A stretch of 21,510 nucleotides of DNA from Puniceicoccaceae bacterium. GTDB lineage: Bacteria; Verrucomicrobiota; Verrucomicrobiae; Opitutales; Coraliomargaritaceae. Location: contig CABXXS010000017.1 in the NCBI GenBank assembly GCA_902516225.1, positions 1 to 21,510 on the forward strand. The letters are read 5' to 3'. The notes below the pieces were generated by a model. It did no database searches. It worked only from the letters and a program-made list of their open reading frames with translations, and was not told the origin of the DNA. Made by a program: the position numbers and the translations under genes. Each line of letters begins with the position of its first letter. The first letter of the stretch is position 1. Below are positions 16,309 through 21,510 of this stretch, piece by piece.

Positions 16309-16327
16309 GCTTCTAGTAGAAGTTTTT
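16309..16327 (+). terminator. Possible weak intrinsic terminator after ilvB
   Basis: GCTTCTAGTAGAAGTTTTT can form a 5-bp stem (CTTCT/AGAAG, with a flanking G-T wobble) with an AGT loop, followed by a T5 run, starting 12 bp after the ilvB stop. The stem is short and low in GC, so activity is doubtful. It would separate ilvB from carB, in line with the 227-bp gap. Confidence 0.3.
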
Positions 16328-16523
16328 AGACCAGCAGTTCGGCCACTTTCAATTTAGTACTCTTTAGCTCTGGCTAGGTGGTCACTAGGCGGCGTTTTTA
16401 AAGGCAGGTCGCTCAGTAAAAGGAAAGATCTTAACTAAAAAGATTTAATTTTGATTGTACTGTTTTTTTATGGAGTCTTCTTGCTTGCATGAGGGCTCAA
16501 AAAAAACAGCCTTTCCACAATTT

Positions 16524-19500
16524 ATGCCAAAAAGCACTGACATCAAAAAAATACTCATCATCGGCTCAGGTCCAATCGTAATTGGTCAGGCTTGTGAATT
16601 CGACTATTCTGGAACTCAAGCCTGTAAAGCGCTGCGCGAGGAAGGCTACCAAGTTGTCCTAGTAAACAGTAATCCAGCCACTATTATGACAGACCCAGAG
16701 TTTTCGGATGTCACTTATATAGAGCCTCTTACAGTCGAATGCCTCGAAAAGATCATAATCAAGGAGCGACCGGATGCTCTTTTGCCGACTCTCGGCGGAC
16801 AGACTGGTTTAAACTTGTCGATGAATTTACACGATGCGGGCATTCTAGAAAAATACGGGGTACAGATGATCGGCGCTAAACCAGAAGCAATCATCAAGGG
16901 CGAAGCTCGCGAAATTTTTAAACAGGCAATGCTCAAGATCGGCTTGGACGTGGCGCGTTCGGCTACAGTTTCGACTCTTGGCGACGCCCTCAAAGCTGCC
17001 GATGAATTGATCGGTGAATTTCCTATCATCATCAGACCCAGCTTCACGCTCGGCGGATCAGGCGGCGGAATCGCTTATAATCGAGAAGAATTCGAGAGAA
17101 TGGTGCAAAACGGCCTTGATATCTCACCTACCAATGAGGTCCTAGTAGAAGAATGCCTGTTGGGATGGAAGGAATACGAGATGGAGGTCATGCGAGACCA
17201 CAAGGATCAGTGTGTGGTAATATGTTCGATTGAAAATTTTGACCCTATGGGTGTACACACTGGCGACTCAATTACTGTGGCCCCAGCGATGACACTGACG
17301 GATAAGGAATTTCAACTGATGCGCGATGCATCTTTTGCCTGTATCCGCGAAGTCGGTGTAGAGACCGGCGGCTCGAACATACAATTTTCCGTAAATCCAG
17401 AAAACGGGCGCATGGTGGTCATTGAAATGAATCCACGCGTCTCCCGTAGTTCCGCACTTGCCTCTAAGGCCACAGGTTTTCCTATTGCGAAAATTGCGGC
17501 AAAATTAGCAGTCGGTTACAGCTTAGATGAACTACAAAATGATATCACTCGGGAGACCCCAGCTAGTTTTGAGCCGACTATCGACTACGTGGTGACCAAG
17601 ATCCCTCGTTTCACATTTGAGAAATTTATCGGCGCGGACACTACACTCACCTCAGCCATGAAGTCTGTAGGGGAAGCCATGGCCATTGGCAGGACTTTTA
17701 AAGAATCATTCCAAAAAGCTCTGCGGTCTCTTGAGATCGGAGCCAAAGGCTTTGTAGGGCCGGCGAAATTTCACGAGAAAATCACTGACTTACAGGCCAT
17801 ACGACAGGGAATTGCGATCCCTACTGCCGAACGTGTCTTCTGGCTACGCCATGCTTTTTTAAACGAAATGAGCGATGAGGAAATCCATGACGTCTGTAAG
17901 ATCGATCCTTGGTTTATTAATCAAATGCGCCAATTGGTAGAAATTGAACTCGATTTAAAAAGTAATAATTTAGATTCGCTTGATGAAGCCACCATGCGTG
18001 AGGCCAAAGAGTCCGGTTTTAGCGATGCACTAATAGCTGAATTAATAAATTCTGATCGCCAATCGGTACGCAAAAGGCGTGAAAAAATCAATGTTATGAC
18101 ATGCTATCGCCTAGTGGATACCTGCGCAGCCGAGTTCGAAGCTTTGACGCCTTATTATTATTCTTCTTACGGATCGGAAAATGAACTTTCCGTTTCCCAG
18201 AAGAAGAAAATCATGATTCTAGGCGGAGGGCCAAATCGGATTGGTCAGGGCATCGAATTCGACTACTGCTGCGTACATGCATCCTTTGCCCTACGCGAGG
18301 CCGGGTACGAAACTATAATGGTGAATTCCAACCCGGAGACCGTTTCTACTGACTACGATACTTCGGACAAACTCTTCTTTGAACCGCTCACATTAGAAGA
18401 CGTTCTAGAGATCTATTATCAATCGAAGTGCGACGGCGTAATTGTACAATTCGGCGGCCAGACCCCACTTAACCTTGCAAGCGAGCTTGAAAGCCACGGC
18501 GTAAACATCATCGGTACCTCCCCTTCGATGATCGATGCAGCTGAAGACCGCGATCAGTTTCGCGATATACTCGATCGAATCGGCCTGAAACAACCAGAAA
18601 ACCGTATCGCTCATTCTCTAGACCAGGCCTACGAACTAGCTGACGAAATTGGCTTCCCTATCCTTTTGCGTCCCTCATTCGTACTAGGCGGTCGTGGTAT
18701 GTTTATCGTCTATGACATAGACGAGATGAGAAAGATCGTGCGTGAAGTGTTCGACGTCGCACCGGGCACACCAGTTTTGCTTGATAAGTTCCTAGAAGAT
18801 GCCTTTGAATTAGATGTTGACTGCATCTCAGACGGCGAAACGACTGTTATCGGTGGTATGTTGCAACACGTAGAATTTGCAGGTGTACACTCAGGTGATG
18901 CGGCCATGGTCATGCCCCCTCATACACTCTCCTCTTCTATGCTAGAGACCGTTCGTACTGCGAGCTACGCACTGGCTAAAGAGCTTAAGGTAATCGGCCT
19001 GATGAATGTGCAATACGCAATAAAAGATGACGAGCTCTACATAATCGAAGTAAATCCTCGAGCTTCTCGTACTGTTCCCTTTGTTTCGAAAGCAATTGGA
19101 GTGCCATTAGCTAAGTACGCAGCGCGTATTATGGCCGGTGAAAAGCTCAAGGAGCTAGGCTTCACCGAAGAAATTATACCACCCTACTGGGCGGTCAAAG
19201 AGTCTGTTTTTCCCTTCAACCGTTTTCCTGGTGCACCCGTTATGCTCAGTCCTGAGATGCGTTCGACCGGGGAGGTCATGGGACTCGATAAAGACCTCGG
19301 AGTAGCCTTTGCTAAATCTCAAATGGCGGCAAAGCCCGCCCTGCCAGATTCTGGCGATGCTTTTATAAGCGTAAAAGACTGCGACAAGGAACAAGCAGTC
19401 GAGATCGCACGCGAACTTAGTAATCTAGGCTTCGGTATCTTAGCAACCGTTGGCACCGGAAAGCTTTTTAAAGAAAACGGTATCGATATAAAAAACGTCT

Positions 19501-19760
19501 ACCGACTCAGCGAAGGCCGCCCAAATGTAATTGATCTAATAAAAAATAACAAGGTAGCCTTAATTGTAAATACACCACAAGGTACTGTTCCGCGCCAGAA
19601 CGAAAATCAAATTCGCACCGAGGCCGTGAAGCATAGCATTTGCATTATGACCACAATTTCTGCTGCCTCCGCGGCGGTTGAGGGCATTAAAGCACTCCGT
19701 GAAAAAAGTTATGAAGTTCGTTCCATCCAAAGCTATAGCCAAGAAGCGAATCCTAAGTAA
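16524..19760 (+). CDS. carB: Carbamoyl-phosphate synthase large subunit
   Basis: This enzyme makes carbamoyl phosphate from bicarbonate, ammonia (supplied by the CarA glutaminase) and two ATP, for pyrimidine and arginine synthesis. It has 1078 residues from ATG 16524; E. coli CarB has 1073. The first ATP-grasp half opens with [20 protein letters not shown] and contains [15 protein letters not shown] and [18 protein letters not shown]. The homologous second half begins near residue 560 with [20 protein letters not shown] and contains [11 protein letters not shown] and [16 protein letters not shown]. The last ~130 residues form the MGS-like allosteric domain ([22 protein letters not shown]). 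In-frame TTG 16455 and ATG 16470 would add non-homologous N-terminal residues and were rejected. No carA lies in the window, and the gene appears to be transcribed separately from it. Confidence 0.97.
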   Translation: MPKSTDIKKILIIGSGPIVIGQACEFDYSGTQACKALREEGYQVVLVNSNPATIMTDPEFSDVTYIEPLTVECLEKIIIKERPDALLPTLGGQTGLNLSMNLHDAGILEKYGVQMIGAKPEAIIKGEAREIFKQAMLKIGLDVARSATVSTLGDALKAADELIGEFPIIIRPSFTLGGSGGGIAYNREEFERMVQNGLDISPTNEVLVEECLLGWKEYEMEVMRDHKDQCVVICSIENFDPMGVHTGDSITVAPAMTLTDKEFQLMRDASFACIREVGVETGGSNIQFSVNPENGRMVVIEMNPRVSRSSALASKATGFPIAKIAAKLAVGYSLDELQNDITRETPASFEPTIDYVVTKIPRFTFEKFIGADTTLTSAMKSVGEAMAIGRTFKESFQKALRSLEIGAKGFVGPAKFHEKITDLQAIRQGIAIPTAERVFWLRHAFLNEMSDEEIHDVCKIDPWFINQMRQLVEIELDLKSNNLDSLDEATMREAKESGFSDALIAELINSDRQSVRKRREKINVMTCYRLVDTCAAEFEALTPYYYSSYGSENELSVSQKKKIMILGGGPNRIGQGIEFDYCCVHASFALREAGYETIMVNSNPETVSTDYDTSDKLFFEPLTLEDVLEIYYQSKCDGVIVQFGGQTPLNLASELESHGVNIIGTSPSMIDAAEDRDQFRDILDRIGLKQPENRIAHSLDQAYELADEIGFPILLRPSFVLGGRGMFIVYDIDEMRKIVREVFDVAPGTPVLLDKFLEDAFELDVDCISDGETTVIGGMLQHVEFAGVHSGDAAMVMPPHTLSSSMLETVRTASYALAKELKVIGLMNVQYAIKDDELYIIEVNPRASRTVPFVSKAIGVPLAKYAARIMAGEKLKELGFTEEIIPPYWAVKESVFPFNRFPGAPVMLSPEMRSTGEVMGLDKDLGVAFAKSQMAAKPALPDSGDAFISVKDCDKEQAVEIARELSNLGFGILATVGTGKLFKENGIDIKNVYRLSEGRPNVIDLIKNNKVALIVNTPQGTVPRQNENQIRTEAVKHSICIMTTISAASAAVEGIKALREKSYEVRSIQSYSQEANPK

Positions 19761-19818
19761 TCAATTAACGCATATTCTTGATTCTATGCTTATACCCCAC
19801 TACTAGTCTTCACTAAAG

Positions 19819-20667
19819 ATGAACGAACCTACTACTATCATAGCACTCCTGTATGGGCCAGATCAGCCAGGGCTTGTCTCTCGCGTATCGGGTTGGATTT
19901 ACGCGCAGGGAAGCAGTATCGTTCACGCCGATCAACACGAAGATCCAGAGGCTAAAATTTTCTTCCAAAGAATTGAATGGAGCCCGAGTGGTAAGATTCA
20001 AGAGGAAGCAGCTAACTTCGAAGAGTTTGCTAAGGTAGATCTCAAAATGACTGCAAGAGTTGCCCTATCCTCAGATCGTCCCAAAGTCGCGCTTTTTGTT
20101 TCCAAAATCGATCACTGTTTCCACGATACCATTCTCCGCTTCCGAGCAGGTGAAATGTCCGGAGAGTTGGCCTGCATTGTTTCCAATCATAAAGAGCTCG
20201 CGCAAGAGGCAGAACGCTATGGAATTAAGTTTTACCATGTACCTATCAGTGATAGCGCTGAGTTCGAAGCCGAACAACTGCGCATTATCCAAAAGCACGA
20301 TGTCAAGTTAATCGTCTTGGCACGCTATATGCAGATTTTATCGAGTAATTTCTTAAGTTCAGTAGATTGCCCAGTAATTAATATTCACCATTCTTTCTTA
20401 CCTGCCTTTGCAGGAGGCAAACCCTACCATCAAGCTCATTGTCGCGGTGTAAAACTTATTGGGGCCACAGCCCACTACGCGACAGCTGATCTGGACGAAG
20501 GTCCTATCATCCATCAAGACGTGACTAGAATCAATCACCGTAACGTTATACCAGACTTAATTCGCAAAGGCCGCGACTTAGAAAAATCTGTATTTGCCCA
20601 AGCGATACGTCTGCATCTAGATAATCGTATTTTAGTCTATAACAATAAGACAGTTGTTTTCGACTAG
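19819..20667 (+). CDS. purU: Formyltetrahydrofolate deformylase
   Basis: This enzyme hydrolyses 10-formyltetrahydrofolate to formate and tetrahydrofolate, balancing the one-carbon pool and supplying formate, for example to PurT-type purine synthesis. It has 282 residues, the usual PurU length. Residues about 5-80 form an ACT-type sensor domain (LYGPDQPGLVSRVSGWIYAQ, 11-30). Residues about 88-275 form the formyltransferase fold. It contains VLARYMQILS (166-175), NIHHSFLPAFAGGKPYHQA (188-206) with catalytic Asn188 and His190, and ATADLDEGPIIHQ (221-233), where Asp226 is the likely catalytic Asp by comparison with PurN. The ACT domain, the GGKPYHQA stretch and the 'VSxxDHCFHD' segment separate it from PurN. 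The ATG lies 58 bp after carB with no terminator seen, so read-through from carB is possible. Confidence 0.95.
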   Translation: MNEPTTIIALLYGPDQPGLVSRVSGWIYAQGSSIVHADQHEDPEAKIFFQRIEWSPSGKIQEEAANFEEFAKVDLKMTARVALSSDRPKVALFVSKIDHCFHDTILRFRAGEMSGELACIVSNHKELAQEAERYGIKFYHVPISDSAEFEAEQLRIIQKHDVKLIVLARYMQILSSNFLSSVDCPVINIHHSFLPAFAGGKPYHQAHCRGVKLIGATAHYATADLDEGPIIHQDVTRINHRNVIPDLIRKGRDLEKSVFAQAIRLHLDNRILVYNNKTVVFD

Positions 20668-20726
20668 TACAAAGTGAATAATCCATCACATATTACATTA
20701 GACTATTAATTTCTAAATATCTTAAA

Positions 20727-21410
20727 ATGAACCGTCCTAAAAAAAATAAAATTGCTAACCCCACCTTACCTGAGGAAAAAAATGACATTGTCGACGAGAG
20801 GAACTTGGTCGATCTAGAAGATTCTGCAGAGGTATCAATCGAAGATCGGATTAGTGTGTATTGGATGGAGAACAAGTCTTTCGTCAGCGGGTCTATCATC
20901 CTACTCTTACTACTTGTTATTGCCTTTAACGGTGCACGAATTTACAAGAATTTAAACGAGGAAAAAGTTCAAATTTCCTACTCAGAGGCTAAGACCAATG
21001 ATACTCTAGAAAACTTCGCCGAGAGTAATAGTAGTGGATATCTCGGCGGCCTAGCAGCACTAACTGTCGCGGACGAAGCCTTCGCGGAAGAAGATTTCGA
21101 AAAAGCGCTAAAGTTTTATTCAACCGCTAGTCAGGCCCTTACCGATAATATCCTTCAAGGTCGTGCTTTAATTGGCCAAGCTTTCGCTCTATATTACAAT
21201 GAAAAAGTCAGCGAAGCACTCGATCAGCTAGAAGCAATCGCAGCAAATACCAGTCTTGCCGAAGTAGCTCAAATAGAAGCCGCCTACCACCTTGCCGTAG
21301 AAGCAAAGGGTGCTGGGCGTAGCGAACAGTATGATCGCTATGCTACACAGATTAAAGCCAGTGAAATCGCAAGTCAGTGGCAGCAACGACTCGTCATGTT
21401 TGAGCAATAA
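20727..21410 (+). CDS. YfgM-like membrane-anchored TPR-type protein
   Basis: This 227-residue protein starts at ATG 20727. It has a charged N-terminal tail (1-50, cytoplasmic), one membrane helix (about 51-68, SFVSGSIILLLLLVIAFNGA) and an outer alpha-helical region (about 75-225). The pair-wise helices resemble tetratricopeptide repeats: GYLGGLAALTVADEAFAEED, FEKALKFYSTASQAL, then ALIGQAFALYYNEKVSEALDQLEAIA. This layout matches the YfgM family, single-pass proteins that work with the Sec translocon and periplasmic chaperones in E. coli. Sequence identity to YfgM itself looks low, so the name is architectural. It follows purU by 59 bp and precedes another exported protein, which fits a role at the cell envelope. 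Confidence 0.65.
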   Translation: MNRPKKNKIANPTLPEEKNDIVDERNLVDLEDSAEVSIEDRISVYWMENKSFVSGSIILLLLLVIAFNGARIYKNLNEEKVQISYSEAKTNDTLENFAESNSSGYLGGLAALTVADEAFAEEDFEKALKFYSTASQALTDNILQGRALIGQAFALYYNEKVSEALDQLEAIAANTSLAEVAQIEAAYHLAVEAKGAGRSEQYDRYATQIKASEIASQWQQRLVMFEQ

Positions 21411-21449
21411 TCACTCTCTAATCGCAGAACAATCAACGAGCGGATAAGC

Positions 21450-21510
21450 ATGAGATTTATATTTTATTTAGTTTTAGTTATATCGGCGACTAGTACATCG
21501 CTATCTGCAG
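21450..21510 (+). CDS. Start of an exported protein, cut by the right edge
   Basis: ATG 21450 opens a frame that remains open to the window end. The 20 visible residues, MRFIFYLVLVISATSTSLSA, have the form of a signal peptide: Arg at position 2, a hydrophobic core, and a small-residue SLSA cleavage site. It starts 39 bp after the YfgM-like gene and is probably co-transcribed. The mature part is outside the window, so its function cannot be told. Confidence 0.6.
   Translation, partial: MRFIFYLVLVISATSTSLSA

Noticed and set aside
16374..16388. Imperfect dyad CTAGGTGGTCACTAG upstream of carB
   Set aside because: The symmetry is incomplete and I see no PyrR, ArgR or riboswitch-like structure around it.
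16455..16523. N-terminal extension of carB from TTG 16455 or ATG 16470
   Set aside because: CarB proteins start just before the [10 protein letters not shown] strand; ATG 16524 fits the family length.

Overview
The window is a piece of bacterial chromosome, most likely from a Verrucomicrobiota (PVC group) bacterium, perhaps a marine Opitutae. The reasons are indirect. Base composition is moderately AT-rich. Almost no start codon has a Shine-Dalgarno motif in front of it. Signal peptides end in 'LSA(Q)'. A von Willebrand-like protein with a TonB-like front end sits beside glycoside hydrolases. The genus cannot be fixed from sequence reading alone. No rRNA, tRNA, CRISPR array, integrase or insertion sequence was seen.

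Left part (1-12056, all on the minus strand, transcribed right to left): a carbohydrate uptake and degradation cluster. In transcription order it has a MalK/UgpC-type ABC ATPase (12056-10932), an AraC-family regulator (10902-10027), a solute-binding protein fused to a MalF-type permease (10016-7539), a MalG-type permease with a roughly 360-residue extracytoplasmic insertion (7534-5720), a membrane-anchored VWA-like protein (5668-4280), a secreted six-hairpin glycosidase with chitobiase-C-like and PA14-like modules (4084-968), and the start of a GH127-type beta-L-arabinofuranosidase (900 to beyond the left edge). The inferred logic is that the secreted enzyme trims a glycan, the tethered ABC importer takes up oligosaccharides, GH127 finishes degradation and AraC controls expression. 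GH127 suggests L-arabinofuranose-containing material, but the substrate is not proven. The importer is the most unusual part of the window: its binding protein is covalently tethered to one permease half, and the other half carries a large repeat-containing outer domain.

Middle part (12057-14330): a 379-bp AT-rich intergenic region holds a perfect 16-bp palindrome. It is followed by a small DUF3592-like membrane protein gene that is split by an apparent -1 frameshift at an A7 run, and then by an MFS sugar:proton symporter on the plus strand (12945-14330).

Right part (14512-21510, plus strand): housekeeping biosynthesis. It has the acetolactate synthase large subunit, the carbamoyl-phosphate synthase large subunit (carB), formyltetrahydrofolate deformylase (purU), a YfgM-like membrane-anchored TPR protein, and the signal peptide of a further exported protein cut by the right edge. 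The partner subunits (ilvN, carA) are not beside these genes.
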